A stretch of 61,606 nt of DNA from Pseudomonadota bacterium (GCA_020160875.1 JAIUPE010000007.1:1-61606); one strand, 5' to 3'. Shown: positions 43,747 through 53,078, counted from the first letter of the stretch. Translations and numbers: made by a program. The notes: generated by a model not told the origin, from the letters alone.

Positions 43747-44463
43747 TTGGAGAAAAGTGCCTCCTTTCGGGCCGTTGTGCTCACGCTGTTCCCGGAAATG
43801 TTTCCGGGCCCGCTTGGATTTTCGTTGGCGGGCAAGGCCTTAGAGGACGGTTTGTGGTCGTTGGAATCGGTGGACATTCGCGGGTTCGCGCGCGATAAAC
43901 ACCGCACCGTCGACGACAGCCCTTTCGGAGGCGGGGCCGGGATGGTGTTGCGACCCGACGTTCTGGATGCCGCCATCGGCGCGTCACACGTCGAAAGCAC
44001 GCCGCTGATATATCTCACCCCGCGCGGGCGGCTGATGGATCAGCCTTTCGTGCGCAGATTGGCGGCGGGTCCCGGGGTGACGTTGATTTGCGGGCGCTAT
44101 GAAGGTGTCGATCAGCGCCTTCTTGAATCCCGCGGCGTGGAGGAGGTCAGCCTCGGCGACTTCATCCTCTCGGGCGGCGAACCGGCGGCGCTGGCGCTAC
44201 TTGATGCTGTGATACGGCTTTTGCCCGGTGTCGTGGGCAAGACCGCAAGTTTGGAAGACGAGAGTTTCGAAACGGGTCTTTTGGAGTATCCGCATTATAC
44301 GCGGCCCGACCCGTGGAATGGGCGAGAAGTGCCCGAGGTTTTGAAGTCCGGTCATCATGCCAAAGTGCAGGCATGGCGCCGGGCGCAGGCGGAAGAGATC
44401 ACCCGCGCAAGAAGGCCCGATATGTGGGCTCGCTACGCGGAGCAAGAGAAGAAGAAAACTTAA
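43747..44463 (+). CDS. trmD: tRNA (guanine37-N1)-methyltransferase TrmD
   Basis: TrmD methylates G37 in tRNAs reading CNN/UGG/CGG codons and prevents +1 frameshifts. The 238-residue protein has the [13 protein letters not shown] opening and the SPOUT-fold SAM knot ([10 protein letters not shown] and [14 protein letters not shown], about 115-150). [11 protein letters not shown] is the tRNA-contact motif. The apparent start is TTG 43747, three bases after the rimM stop; a later start would cut into the conserved N-terminus. Confidence 0.96.
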   Translation: MEKSASFRAVVLTLFPEMFPGPLGFSLAGKALEDGLWSLESVDIRGFARDKHRTVDDSPFGGGAGMVLRPDVLDAAIGASHVESTPLIYLTPRGRLMDQPFVRRLAAGPGVTLICGRYEGVDQRLLESRGVEEVSLGDFILSGGEPAALALLDAVIRLLPGVVGKTASLEDESFETGLLEYPHYTRPDPWNGREVPEVLKSGHHAKVQAWRRAQAEEITRARRPDMWARYAEQEKKKT

Positions 44464-44524
44464 CCCGGTCCGTTCCAAGGACCTCACGAAGACCAAAAAG
44501 ATAGATACGAAAAGGACGATTACG

Positions 44525-44914
44525 ATGAATACGCTGCAACAGCTCGAAAAAGATTACATGGCCGAGATGAAGGCCAAGCGCGCCGTTCCGGAATTCTCGC
44601 CGGGCGACACCCTGCGCGTTCATGTGAAGGTCACGGAAGGCCAGCGCGAACGTATCCAGGCTTATGAAGGCGTGTGCATCGCGCGCAAGAACGCCGGTCT
44701 GAACTCCTCGTTCACCGTGCGCAAGATTTCCTTCGGCGAAGGCGTGGAGCGCGTGTTCCCGCTGTTCGCGCCGATCGTCGACAAGATCGAAGTGGTCCGT
44801 AAGGGCCGCGTCCGCCGCGCGAAGCTTTATTACCTCCGTGATCGTCGCGGCCGTTCCGCGCGTATTGCCGAGGAATCGACGGGCGGTAACGACGGCGAAG
44901 GCGAAAACGCCTAG
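44525..44914 (+). CDS. rplS: 50S ribosomal protein L19
   Basis: L19 lies at the 30S-50S interface. The 129-residue protein has the N-terminal helix, the [20 protein letters not shown] strand and [15 protein letters not shown] near the end, followed by an acidic tail (GGNDGEGE). ATG 44525 follows AAGGA. It is the last gene of the ffh operon and is followed by a terminator at 44978. Confidence 0.98.
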   Translation: MNTLQQLEKDYMAEMKAKRAVPEFSPGDTLRVHVKVTEGQRERIQAYEGVCIARKNAGLNSSFTVRKISFGEGVERVFPLFAPIVDKIEVVRKGRVRRAKLYYLRDRRGRSARIAEESTGGNDGEGENA

Positions 44915-44977
44915 ACCTCAACGTGGCCGACTCGGCGGGATTTGTTACAATTCCCGTAAGCCCCCGTTATTAAATGC

Positions 44978-45007
44978 AAATGCCCCGCGAAAGCGGGGCA
45001 TTTTTTT
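44978..45007 (+). terminator. Intrinsic terminator after rplS
   Basis: An 11-bp stem (44978-44988 with 44993-45003) closed by a GAAA tetraloop runs into seven consecutive Ts (45001-45007). It ends the ribosomal operon and insulates the octad-repeat gene. Confidence 0.92.
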
Positions 45008-45126
45008 GCAACCATTCGTTAATTTCGGGCGTATTACCCTTTGGCGAAATGGGGTAGTTTATCTGCACTCAATAGTGTGGCCCCGGGGCGAAGTTTCGGG
45101 CGTTCTATCTCCCGAATGGGGATGTC

Positions 45127-48000
45127 ATGGCGTTAAGCGCGACCGAGATTCAGGCGATGTCGACGACCGACATCGGGAATCTATCCACGACAACCGTCGG
45201 TCAGCTGACATCCACCGAAATCAATCTTTTTACGTCCGTCCAATTCAGTGCGCTGAGTTCCGCGCAGCTCGACTATCTGTCGGTGCGTGCCATCGGCGCA
45301 ATGAACGTCGGCGTTTTCAGCGGCATGAGCGCCGATCAGTTCCAGAGCTTGAACTCCAGCCAGATCCGCGCGATCGCCGTCACCAATATTCCGCAACTCA
45401 CGACCACCCATATGGCGGGCCTCGTGGCGGCGCAAATTTCCGGTTTCACGGTTTCGCAGCTCAACGCGATGTCGACGACCATCATCGCAGGCCTTACGAC
45501 CGGCCAGCTTGACGGTCTCACCACAGGACAGATCGCCGGTCTTTCCGTTACCGCATTCGACGCGCTCAGCGCCGATCAGATCCTCAGCTTCTCGGGCGCT
45601 CAGCTCGGTGCGTTGAGCGGCGCGAATTTCGGTGCGCTTGACCCCACGGAAATCGATGATTTCACCGACACGCAGATCGACGGGCTCAAGACCACGCAGA
45701 TCAAGGCGATCGATTCCGTCGATGTCACGGGCCTGACGTCCACCCAGATCGCCGGGTTCAGCACCCTGCAGATCAAGGCGCTCGATACGCGCGCGATCAT
45801 GGCCATGTCGACCACGCAGCTGCAGGGGCTCAATGCGACATTGATCGCGGCGCTTTCGACGCAGCAGATCAACGCGATGTCGACCCTGGCATTTTCTTCG
45901 TTGTCGACGACGCAGATCGCCGGACTCACGCGCTCTCAAATGGGCGGCCTGGACGCGCTGCATATGAGCGCGATGTCCGATACGGCGATCGCACACCTTA
46001 CGAGCGCACAAATCAAAGGACTGAAGTCGAGCCAGGTCGCGGCGCTTTCGACCACGCAGCTCCAGACGCTCTCGACCACACAGATCGGCTCCCTTATGCG
46101 GACGCAGGTGTCCGGGCTTAGCGATTCCGACATTGGACTGCTCACGCCTGCGCAATACGAGGCCTATTTGATGGTGCGCGGCACGCCGCTCAGCACCACG
46201 CAGATCAGCCAGTTATCGACGACGCAGTTCAGCGCTTTCTCCGCGACCATCATCAAGTCGCTGACGTCTTCGCAAGTTGCCGCTCTGACGCCGACCTTGA
46301 TTGCGCAGATGACGACGACGCAGATCGGCGGCCTGACGATGAACAATATCAAGGGGCTGACGACGACGCAGATGGCGGTGCTGTCTACGGCCAACTACGC
46401 GGCGCTCACCGAGACGCAATTGGGTGGGCTCTCGTCGAAGCAGATGGCCGCGATGAAATCAACGCAAATTGCCGCGATCTCCACGGCGAATATCGCCGCC
46501 CTGACCACAACACAGCTCGCCGGCTTCAAGGCGACGCATATCAGCTCGCTCACGTCGGCACAGATTGGCTCCATCAGTCTGGGCAACGTCATCGAACTCA
46601 CCGCCGACCAGATGCGCGCGTTCAAGTCGACGCAAATCACCGCGTTTTCCACGGCGCAGTTCGCGGCCTTCACATCAACGCAAATTGGTCAATTGGCGGG
46701 TTCGCAGGTCTCGGGCATCACCACCGCGCAGTTTGCGCAACTGACCTCCACCGAAATCGGACAGCTCAGCGCCACGGCACTCAAGGCCTTCACGACGGCC
46801 GCGATGTCCGGCCTCACCGTGGCCCAACTCGGCGGACTGGCGGCGGACGGCATCGGCGCGCTGAGCGCCACGCAAATCGGCAGCCTGTCGACGGCGATCT
46901 TCGCAAGTCTTTCGACGACGCAGCTCTCCGGACTCACGGCGGCTCAATTCAAGGCCGTGAGCATTACGCAGCTTAACGCGCTGACCACGACCAACGTCGC
47001 CGGCCTTGACGAAGACCAGATCAAGTCGCTCGCCGCGACCCAGATCGGCGGCTTGACGACGGCCCAGTTTGTCGCGCTCACCAGCACGCAGTTCAGCCAG
47101 CTCAGTAACCAGCAAATCGGCGGCATTACGATCGGTCAGCTTTCGCAGATGACCTCCACGCAAATCGGCGACCTCTCGTCGGCCTCATTGCGGGCGTTTA
47201 GTGCGACCGCCATCGCGAGTCTCAGCGCCGCTCAATTCGCGGGTTTGTCGGGTACCGATATCGGAGCTCTCTCCGGGTCCGTCGTCTCCAATCTTTCGAC
47301 GGCGATCTTCGCCAGCCTGACGACCAGCCAGGCCTCGGGCCTCACGGCCATGCAGATCAAGGCGCTGACGACCGTTCAGATCGCCTCGTTGACGGCGGCG
47401 GCGATCGGTTCGCTCGACACCACGCAAGTGCGAGCCTTGGCCGCTTCGCAAATCTCGGCCATGACTACGACCCAATTCCGTTCGCTTACCTCGACGCAGA
47501 TCGGCGAACTCTCTGCGCAGCAGATCGCAGGCGTCACCGCGACGCAAATCGCGCAAATGACCTCGACGCAAATCGGTGAACTTTCGTCTACGGCGCTCAA
47601 GGCGTTCAGCGCGACCGCCATCGCCGGGCTGACGACCACGCAGTTCGCCGGCCTCTCGTCGACCGCGATTGGCGGTCTGACGTCGTCGCAAATTGCACGT
47701 TTGTCCTCGACGCTCCTCAGCGGCCTGACGATTGCGCAGTTCTCGGGTTTCAACGCCTCACAGATCAAAGCATTCACGACGACGCAGATCACGGCGTTGA
47801 CGGGCGTGACGATCGCATCCCTGTCGGTGACGCAGGTCGGCGGGCTCGAGGCCGCCGACATCGCGGCCTTCTCGACGGTGCAAGTCACCTTCCTGACGAC
47901 AACGCAGCTTGGGGCGATGAGCGCGCAGCAGGCGGCCGCGTTCACCGGACCTCAAATCTTCGCGTTCACGACCACGCAGATCCACGCGCTTTTCGGCTAG
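45127..48000 (+). CDS. Giant octapeptide-repeat protein (119 octads)
   Basis: The 957-residue protein is MA, then exactly 119 eight-residue repeats without a phase break, then LFG. The consensus is [LFMI]-[ST]-x-[ST]-[QA]-[ILFV]-x-[AGS], e.g. [16 protein letters not shown]. Hydrophobic residues fall at 1 and 6, Ser/Thr at 2 and 4, Gln at 5, small at 8. Only octad 44 (YLMVRGTP) is clearly degenerate. There is no signal peptide, no membrane helix and no cysteine. Octads 65-115 form three 17-octad super-repeats. I do not recognise a named family and give no function; a solenoid (beta-helix-like or stacked short helices) is expected. The gene stands alone: terminator before it, and the Mpo1-like gene converges with a four-base overlap. 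ATG 45127 was chosen because the repeats begin two codons later. Confidence 0.85.
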   Translation: MALSATEIQAMSTTDIGNLSTTTVGQLTSTEINLFTSVQFSALSSAQLDYLSVRAIGAMNVGVFSGMSADQFQSLNSSQIRAIAVTNIPQLTTTHMAGLVAAQISGFTVSQLNAMSTTIIAGLTTGQLDGLTTGQIAGLSVTAFDALSADQILSFSGAQLGALSGANFGALDPTEIDDFTDTQIDGLKTTQIKAIDSVDVTGLTSTQIAGFSTLQIKALDTRAIMAMSTTQLQGLNATLIAALSTQQINAMSTLAFSSLSTTQIAGLTRSQMGGLDALHMSAMSDTAIAHLTSAQIKGLKSSQVAALSTTQLQTLSTTQIGSLMRTQVSGLSDSDIGLLTPAQYEAYLMVRGTPLSTTQISQLSTTQFSAFSATIIKSLTSSQVAALTPTLIAQMTTTQIGGLTMNNIKGLTTTQMAVLSTANYAALTETQLGGLSSKQMAAMKSTQIAAISTANIAALTTTQLAGFKATHISSLTSAQIGSISLGNVIELTADQMRAFKSTQITAFSTAQFAAFTSTQIGQLAGSQVSGITTAQFAQLTSTEIGQLSATALKAFTTAAMSGLTVAQLGGLAADGIGALSATQIGSLSTAIFASLSTTQLSGLTAAQFKAVSITQLNALTTTNVAGLDEDQIKSLAATQIGGLTTAQFVALTSTQFSQLSNQQIGGITIGQLSQMTSTQIGDLSSASLRAFSATAIASLSAAQFAGLSGTDIGALSGSVVSNLSTAIFASLTTSQASGLTAMQIKALTTVQIASLTAAAIGSLDTTQVRALAASQISAMTTTQFRSLTSTQIGELSAQQIAGVTATQIAQMTSTQIGELSSTALKAFSATAIAGLTTTQFAGLSSTAIGGLTSSQIARLSSTLLSGLTIAQFSGFNASQIKAFTTTQITALTGVTIASLSVTQVGGLEAADIAAFSTVQVTFLTTTQLGAMSAQQAAAFTGPQIFAFTTTQIHALFG
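46669..47076 (+). repeat. 17-octad super-repeat, copy 1
   Basis: 408 bases = 17 octads (65-81 of the protein). Octads line up one-to-one with copies 2 and 3, for example octad 5 LSATALKA, octad 10 LSTAIFAS and octad 12 LTAAQFKA. Confidence 0.75.
47077..47484 (+). repeat. 17-octad super-repeat, copy 2
   Basis: Octads 82-98. Matching units include LSSASLRA (5), LSTAIFAS (10, identical to copy 1), LTAMQIKA (12) and LDTTQVRA (15). Confidence 0.75.
47485..47892 (+). repeat. 17-octad super-repeat, copy 3
   Basis: Octads 99-115. Matching units include MTSTQIGE (4; copy 2 has MTSTQIGD), LSSTALKA (5), FSATAIAG (6; copy 2 FSATAIAS) and FNASQIKA (12). Four further octads (116-119) begin a fourth, incomplete round. 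Confidence 0.75.
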
Positions 48001-48347
48001 CCTGAAACCCGGGCGTGGCTCACGCCCGCCCGCTCCAGGTGTGGACGCAACCGGCCTGTGATCCACAGACCGAACATCCTGAAATCACTGATGAGCGACC
48101 ATGCCGGATAGGTGAATGTCGCCGGGCGGTTACGCTCGACTGCGGCATGGGCGATCCAGGCAAAACCGTAGCCGGCCAGAGGCACCAGGAACCAAGCCGC
48201 GCCGCCCGCCAGAGCAGCATGAATCGCGCATGCGATGGCAAGGCTCGTCCCCGCATAATGCAATCCGCGGGTTGCCGGGCGCGCATGCTCGCGCAGATAG
48301 AAGGGCCAGAATTCAGCGTAGCTTGCGATCCTAAGGGGCGTCGCCAT
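47997..48347 (-). CDS. DUF962 / Mpo1-like membrane protein
   Basis: The 116-residue protein opens with the DUF962 signature [22 protein letters not shown] (given here in parts: FYLREH and [11 protein letters not shown], about 15-35). Two hydrophobic hairpins follow, then the late [25 protein letters not shown] segment (HAxxERNxPxTF). The yeast relative Mpo1 is a dioxygenase that alpha-oxidises 2-hydroxy fatty acids in the ER. A similar lipid-linked role is possible here; the paired histidines are kept. Its stop overlaps that of the octad-repeat gene by four bases. Confidence 0.85.
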   Translation of the reverse strand: MATPLRIASYAEFWPFYLREHARPATRGLHYAGTSLAIACAIHAALAGGAAWFLVPLAGYGFAWIAHAAVERNRPATFTYPAWSLISDFRMFGLWITGRLRPHLERAGVSHARVSG

Positions 48348-48430
48348 GGGCGTTCACGCTGCTTGCTCTACGAGGCCGGGGGGCGTAGTTTGCCGCACCT
48401 TTTTTGACCCTGGAAGATGTGAAGAAGACG

Positions 48431-49492
48431 ATGCCTGACAACGCTCGCGTTCCCGCCCGTAAACAGGGTTTTGTCGTCGCGGTTATCGGCGCTACCGGCA
48501 ATGTCGGGCGCGAGATGCTCAACATCCTCTACGACCGCCAGTTCCCCGTTTCCAAGGTGATCGCGCTCGCTTCCGAGCGTTCCATCGGCAAGGAAGTTTC
48601 GTTCGGCGAGGACGAGGTCCTGAAAATTCAGGATCTCGCGACCTTCGACTTCAAGGGCGTGCATATCGCGTTGTCGTCCCCGGGTGCCAAGGTCTCTGCG
48701 GTCCACAGTCCGCGCGCCGCCGCCGCCGGCTGTGTCGTGATCGACAACACGTCGCATTTCCGCATGGACCCGGACGTTCCGCTCGTGGTTCCGGAGGTGA
48801 ATCCGGAGGCCATCGCCCGCTATAAGAAGAAGGGCATCATCGCCAATCCGAATTGCTCGACCATCCAGATGGTCACCGCGCTGAAACCGCTGCACGACGC
48901 CTTCAAGATCAAGCGCGTCGTTGTATCCACCTATCAGTCCACCTCCGGCAAGGGGAAGGACGCGATGGACGAGTTGTTCAATCAGACGAAGGGCATCTAC
49001 GCCAACCAGTCGCCTGCGGAAACCAAGTCGTTGTTCACCAAGCAGATCGCCTTCAACGTCATCCCGCACATTGATGTGTTCCTCGATAGCGGCGAGACGA
49101 AGGAGGAGTGGAAGATGGTGGTCGAGACGCGCAAGATTCTCGATCCGGAAATCAAGGTGCACGCCAACTGCGCTCGCGTCGCCACCTTCATCGGCCACGC
49201 GGAGTATGTGAACATCGAATGTGAACGTCCGTTCACCGACAAAGCGGCGCGTGAAGTGCTCTCGAAGGCGCCGGGTATCGCTGTTGTCGACCGCCGTGCC
49301 GACGAAGGTTATGTCACGCCGGCGGAGGCGGCAGGCGAAGATCCGGTGTACATCTCGCGTATTCGCAAGGATACGAGCGTGGAGAACGGCCTGTCCTTCT
49401 GGTGCGTCGCCGACAATCTGCGCAAAGGCGCGGCGCTGAACGCGGTGCAGATCGCGGAAGTGCTCGCGAAGGAATACCTGAGCGTCGGCTAA
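48431..49492 (+). CDS. asd: Aspartate-semialdehyde dehydrogenase
   Basis: Asd makes aspartate semialdehyde, the branch point for lysine/DAP, threonine and methionine. The 353-residue protein has the NADP-binding motif VIGATGNVGREML (about 18-30), the catalytic cysteine in NPNCSTIQ (about 139) and the active-site histidine region further on (HANCARVATFIGHAE). I prefer ATG 48431 over the in-frame TTG at 48404. A bidirectional terminator follows the gene. Confidence 0.96.
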   Translation: MPDNARVPARKQGFVVAVIGATGNVGREMLNILYDRQFPVSKVIALASERSIGKEVSFGEDEVLKIQDLATFDFKGVHIALSSPGAKVSAVHSPRAAAAGCVVIDNTSHFRMDPDVPLVVPEVNPEAIARYKKKGIIANPNCSTIQMVTALKPLHDAFKIKRVVVSTYQSTSGKGKDAMDELFNQTKGIYANQSPAETKSLFTKQIAFNVIPHIDVFLDSGETKEEWKMVVETRKILDPEIKVHANCARVATFIGHAEYVNIECERPFTDKAAREVLSKAPGIAVVDRRADEGYVTPAEAAGEDPVYISRIRKDTSVENGLSFWCVADNLRKGAALNAVQIAEVLAKEYLSVG

Positions 49493-49510
49493 TCCGGACG
49501 TTTCATCCAA

Positions 49511-49550
49511 ATGAAAACGGCGGCCCTTCCGGAGCCGCCGTTTTCATTTT
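49511..49550. terminator. Bidirectional terminator between asd and LysE gene
   Basis: A perfect 14-bp stem (49511-49524 with 49534-49547) with a 9-base loop. The A-rich left arm and T-rich right arm make it work on both strands for the two convergent genes. Confidence 0.9.
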
Positions 49551-49566
49551 TGGACGCTCTTTATCG

Positions 49567-50211
49567 TTACGCGGCAAGCGCGCGGTAAAGGACAACACCG
49601 AGCACGGCGACGCCCGACAGGATGATCAGTGCGCCGGAAAAGCGATTCAGCCGTTCAAGTCCGCGCTCCATCATGCTCCCGCGCCAAGAGCCCGCCGTGC
49701 CGGCGAGGATCAGCCACCAGGCCGCCGAACCTCCGAACACGCCGGTCACCAACGCGACGGCGTCCTGCGGGCCGGTCTGCGCGTGGGTCGGGCCGAAGGC
49801 GGCGAACACGCCCAACGCGGCGAACATGGTCGCCGGATTTGTGATCGCCATGCTGAAGGCGGTCATGAAATCGCGCCGCAGGCTCTGAACGTTCAGATGT
49901 CCGTCGGCCATCAGTACGGGTGCGCGGTACGTCAAAAGTCCTACGGCCAGAACGATGATGCCGCCGATCAGGCCGATGGCGACCTCATGGGCGATGATGA
50001 ACGTGCTGATCACGGTCAGGCCCAAACCGGCGATGGCGCCGAACATCATATCGGCAACCGCCGCGCCGAGACCGGCGGCGAAACCCTGAAGACGTCCACG
50101 CGCCAGGGCGCGGCGGACACAGATCATGGCGACGGGCCCGATGGGCGCCGCCAGCGCGAAGCCGGCGGCCAGGCCGCGCACAAAGGCAAACTCAAACAGC
50201 GCGAAAGTCAT
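49567..50211 (-). CDS. LysE/RhtB-family amino-acid exporter
   Basis: The 214-residue inner-membrane protein has six hydrophobic segments and the LysE signature near the N-terminus (GFALAAPIGPVAMICVRRAL, about 17-36; GxxxGP-type). LysE-family proteins export lysine, threonine, homoserine or related compounds. The substrate is unknown. ATG 50211 is preferred over a GTG at 50232; neither has a clear Shine-Dalgarno. It converges on asd at a shared terminator. Confidence 0.88.
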   Translation of the reverse strand: MTFALFEFAFVRGLAAGFALAAPIGPVAMICVRRALARGRLQGFAAGLGAAVADMMFGAIAGLGLTVISTFIIAHEVAIGLIGGIIVLAVGLLTYRAPVLMADGHLNVQSLRRDFMTAFSMAITNPATMFAALGVFAAFGPTHAQTGPQDAVALVTGVFGGSAAWWLILAGTAGSWRGSMMERGLERLNRFSGALIILSGVAVLGVVLYRALAA

Positions 50212-50353
50212 GCGTTGGGAAAAACTTTTCACAGTGAATGGATGGGCCTTTCATAACGGTTTCGAGCGTCTTCATCAAGTTTACGAGGCCGTTTTACACG
50301 TCCGCCGGGTGCGGCGCCGCGCTTGTAACCAGTGTGCGATCGGTCAAAAATAA

Positions 50354-50359
50354 TATAAT
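50354..50359 (+). promoter_or_regulatory. Possible -10 element before CitE-like gene
   Basis: An exact TATAAT in an AT-rich patch within a GC-rich genome, 42 bases before the ATG at 50396. No convincing -35 lies at 16-18 bases, so this is tentative. Confidence 0.3.
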
Positions 50360-50395
50360 CAAGTTAAGGCCTTACGCTTACCGACTCCAAGAAAC

Positions 50396-51256
50396 ATGAA
50401 CGTCCAGCGACCGCGCCGTAGTCTTTTGTATGTCCCCGCGTCCAATGCGCGCGCGCTTGAAAAGGCGCGCATGCTGCCCGCGGACGGCTTCATTGTGGAC
50501 CTTGAGGACGCGGTTCTTCCCGATGCGAAGCCGGCCGCGCGCGCGACGGCCGCGCAGTTGATTCGGGCCGGCGGTTTCGGGGATCGAGAGCTCATCGTGC
50601 GCGTGAACGCGCTCGACACGCCGTGGATCAAGGACGACCTCGCCGCGTTATCGGATGCGAAGGCGCCTGCGATCCTGGTCCCCAAGGTGAACAGACCGGA
50701 CGACTTGCTTCGCGTGGCCGGCCTGCTGTCAGATCCGGACGCGGTCCGTCTATGGGCGATGATGGAGACGCCACTCTCGATCCTCCATGCGCGCGAAATC
50801 GCCGCGTGCGGCTCGCCGCTCGCCGGCTTTATCGTCGGCACGAATGATCTTGCGAAGGATTTGCGCTGTGCGCATCCGGCGGACCGTGCGCCGATGATGA
50901 TGGCGCTACAAACCTGTGTCATGGCCGCTCGCGCCTTTGGCATCGCGGTCATTGATGGCGTGCATATTGATTTGGATGATGACGTCGGCTTTATCGAATC
51001 CTGCCGCGCGAGCCGCGCCCTCGGGTTCGACGGGCGCAGCCTCATTCATCCCAAGCAGATCGCGGGCGCCAATGAAGCTTATGCGCCTTCGGCGCCCGAC
51101 ATTGCGCGTGCGCGCAAAATTGTCGATGCGCACCGCGCCGCAGCTGCGGAGGGAAAAGCCGTTGTTGTTGTCGATGGACGCCTCGTGGAGTTCCTTCATG
51201 TACGTGAGGCCGAGCGCCTTCTTTCTCAAGCGGAAATGATTGCGGCCCTCCGCTAA
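50396..51256 (+). CDS. HpcH/HpaI aldolase/citrate lyase-family protein (CitE-like)
   Basis: The 286-residue TIM-barrel protein shows CitE-like landmarks: RRSLLYVPASNARALEKA at the start, a DLEDAV metal-ligand motif (about 35-40), a conserved Arg/Glu pair (LWAMMETPLSIL) and GFDGRSLIHPKQI near the end. It resembles malyl-CoA/citramalyl-CoA lyases more than the true citrate lyase subunit, and no citDEF partners are present. It probably cleaves or forms a C-C bond on an acyl-CoA. A terminator follows at 51261. Confidence 0.88.
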   Translation: MNVQRPRRSLLYVPASNARALEKARMLPADGFIVDLEDAVLPDAKPAARATAAQLIRAGGFGDRELIVRVNALDTPWIKDDLAALSDAKAPAILVPKVNRPDDLLRVAGLLSDPDAVRLWAMMETPLSILHAREIAACGSPLAGFIVGTNDLAKDLRCAHPADRAPMMMALQTCVMAARAFGIAVIDGVHIDLDDDVGFIESCRASRALGFDGRSLIHPKQIAGANEAYAPSAPDIARARKIVDAHRAAAAEGKAVVVVDGRLVEFLHVREAERLLSQAEMIAALR

Positions 51257-51260
51257 GCAA

Positions 51261-51291
51261 AAACGCCGCTCCCGTTCAAGGAGCGGCGTTT
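51261..51291 (+). terminator. Terminator after CitE-like gene
   Basis: An 11-bp stem (51261-51271 with 51281-51291) with a 9-base loop, five bases after the stop codon; A-rich on the left, T-ended on the right. Confidence 0.8.
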
Positions 51292-51593
51292 CTACAATCG
51301 ATGAGAGGCGAGGCTTGAGCCTAAGCGGAAGCTTCAAGCCGGCAATACATCAACGCAAAATCAGGACACGCCAGTCACGGCGCGAAATGACATCGGAAGA
51401 TGTCGGCCAGTAGGCGTGGCAAACGAACGCACTCAAGAAACCCGAAAACAGCATCAAAGCGCCGATGGAAACGTCATCATGGCCGTGACCGAGCCGGACG
51501 CATCAACACGCTAACAACGCGCAGTCGCATCCGAGAGATATAGGGCGTCTGCAAAAATAAACGCACGCCCCAGACCGTCAACGCAGGACGAAC
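51292..51593. other. Intergenic region without a recognised gene
   Basis: About 300 bases between the terminator and the stop of the Gly/Ala-rich gene. No protein-like frame and no tRNA or clear hairpin was seen. Confidence 0.4.
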
Positions 51594-52313
51594 TCACTTC
51601 GCGCGGGCGCCGGCCGCGCCAGAGACCGAGCCGGCCCCATTGGCGCCGCCGCTTACGGCGCCGGGCGTCGTGGACAGGCCGCCGGACGTTGCAGCGCTGC
51701 CGGAGACAGCGGAGTTCGCGGACGCCGGGTCGGCTTCAAGCGCGATGCTCGAAGATGAACCGCCTCCTACCGACACGCCGGTATTACGCGCCGCGCCCGC
51801 CGCGCCTTTCGCCTGACCGCGCGCGACATTTGCCGCGCCGACCGCATTTCCGGTCGCGACACCGGCCGCGCCACGGGCATGACCTTCGCCGACGCTCGAA
51901 GCGCCGGTCACGTTCCCGGTCACGACACCGGCCGTGTTGGCCGCCGCCCGGCCGGTGACATCGACGCCAGCCTCGGCATTGGCTCTCGCCGCGCCGGTCG
52001 CGCCGCCTGCCGTCGAGGCGCCAGCCTCAACGCCGCCGCGGGCCCGCGCGCGGGCCTTCCTGCCGGTGTCGTCGACCGAACCCTTGGCGCGTGAGGTTGC
52101 ACGGGCCGCACCGGAAAGATCCGGCCGGTCAAGATGACCGCCCAGACTGCCGGAGCCGCTCAAACCGCCACCCAAACCGCCGCCGCCGAGACCGCCAACC
52201 GCGCCGGCGCTGCCACCAAGCGCACCACCAGCGCTGCCGCCCAAGACCTGGGCCCCTGCCGGGCCGGCGGCGATGACCGCCATCGCCGTGACCATAAGAA
52301 ACTGCTTAAACAT
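51594..52313 (-). CDS. Secreted Gly/Ala-rich low-complexity protein
   Basis: The 239-residue protein has a signal peptide (about 1-21, MFKQFLMVTAMAV...AGPAGA-Q). The rest is Gly, Ala, Ser, Val and Arg. Residues about 22-60 are a Gly-rich run. Further on a ~22-residue unit recurs (GVVTGNVTGASSVGEGHARG, then GVATGNAVGAANVARGQAKG). No domain is recognised and no cysteine is present, so it is probably a flexible or filamentous envelope protein; this is inference. The frame is continuous with an ATG start at 52313, and the signal peptide supports it as real. It is divergent from sdhC. Confidence 0.65.
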   Translation of the reverse strand: MFKQFLMVTAMAVIAAGPAGAQVLGGSAGGALGGSAGAVGGLGGGGLGGGLSGSGSLGGHLDRPDLSGAARATSRAKGSVDDTGRKARARARGGVEAGASTAGGATGAARANAEAGVDVTGRAAANTAGVVTGNVTGASSVGEGHARGAAGVATGNAVGAANVARGQAKGAAGAARNTGVSVGGGSSSSIALEADPASANSAVSGSAATSGGLSTTPGAVSGGANGAGSVSGAAGARAK

Positions 52314-52673
52314 GCGAGCCCTCCATAAGGTGTTTTCCCGTCAAACCCACCGCGGCCATTCACCCGCGACGGGTCTATGTACAAACGCAGCCATCGCGGC
52401 AAGAAAGGGGCGCGATCCAAGGCAATGTTGGGGCGAGGTTGTGTCTGGCCTGCGTGCCGACAACCTTTGCGTACAGGGCTGGCGTGAATGGCCCGCAATT
52501 TCATATGTGCAGACCTGCCGCGCGCGGAACGCGTGAGAACAGCGATCCAATCTGACCGTTCGTTGACTTAATAAGGTCAGGTGAGTACACAACAGGTCGG
52601 GGATCGAAAATATTGGGCTCATGCCCAAAAATTTCATTATTAATCAATACGTTATACTGTAACGGACGCTTCC
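52314..52673. other. Divergent region before sdhCDAB
   Basis: 360 bases between the Gly/Ala-rich gene and sdhC. The right part holds the sdh promoter; the left part presumably holds the minus-strand promoter, which I could not pick. No gene is seen. Confidence 0.45.
52563..52591 (+). promoter_or_regulatory. Sigma-70-like promoter of sdhCDAB
   Basis: TTGACT (52563-52568), 17 bases, TACACA (52586-52591), 82 bases before the sdhC ATG. Same -35 and spacing as the secA and ffh promoters. Confidence 0.5.
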
Positions 52674-53066
52674 ATGACCCAAGCCGCGAAGTCTTCCGCC
52701 CGGCCCTTGTCGCCGCACCTTCAGATCTACCGGCTGCCCTTGGCCGCCTGGCTGTCCATCAGTCACCGCGCCACCGGCATCGGCCTGACAGCCGGCACGC
52801 TTCTTCTGACGTGGTGGCTGGCCGCCGCCGCATATGGTCCAGACGCGTATGGCGTCTTCTCGGATTTCATCAGCTCGCCCTTTGGCCTGCTGATCTTGTT
52901 CGGCTTCTCGTTCGCCCTGTTCTTCCACCTCTGCAACGGCATCCGTCATCTGCTGTGGGATGCTGGTAAGAACTTCTCGATCGAAGCGACCAAACGCTCG
53001 AACGCTTTCGTCATCGCCGGCACGGTCGTCTTGACCGCGATCGCCTGGCTCATTGCTTACCTCTAA
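52674..53066 (+). CDS. sdhC: Succinate dehydrogenase cytochrome b556 subunit
   Basis: The 130-residue membrane subunit of complex II has three hydrophobic helices. It carries the SdhC signature RPLSPHLQIYRLP (about 10-22) and SISHRATGIGL, with the haem-ligand histidine in LCNGIRHLLWD (about residue 85-95). It anchors SdhAB and reduces ubiquinone. First gene of sdhCDAB, 12 bases before sdhD. Confidence 0.96.
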   Translation: MTQAAKSSARPLSPHLQIYRLPLAAWLSISHRATGIGLTAGTLLLTWWLAAAAYGPDAYGVFSDFISSPFGLLILFGFSFALFFHLCNGIRHLLWDAGKNFSIEATKRSNAFVIAGTVVLTAIAWLIAYL

Positions 53067-53078
53067 GGGAGGCGCAGA

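Noticed and set aside
45127-48000. Regularly spaced DNA motifs suggestive of a CRISPR-like array
   Set aside because: The period is 24 bases throughout one open frame, units vary at codon third positions, and there are no spacers or cas genes.
45181-48066. Several long minus-strand frames with regular repeats
   Set aside because: They mirror the octad array on the other strand; the Arg/Asp/Leu periodicity is a by-product of the plus-strand repeats.
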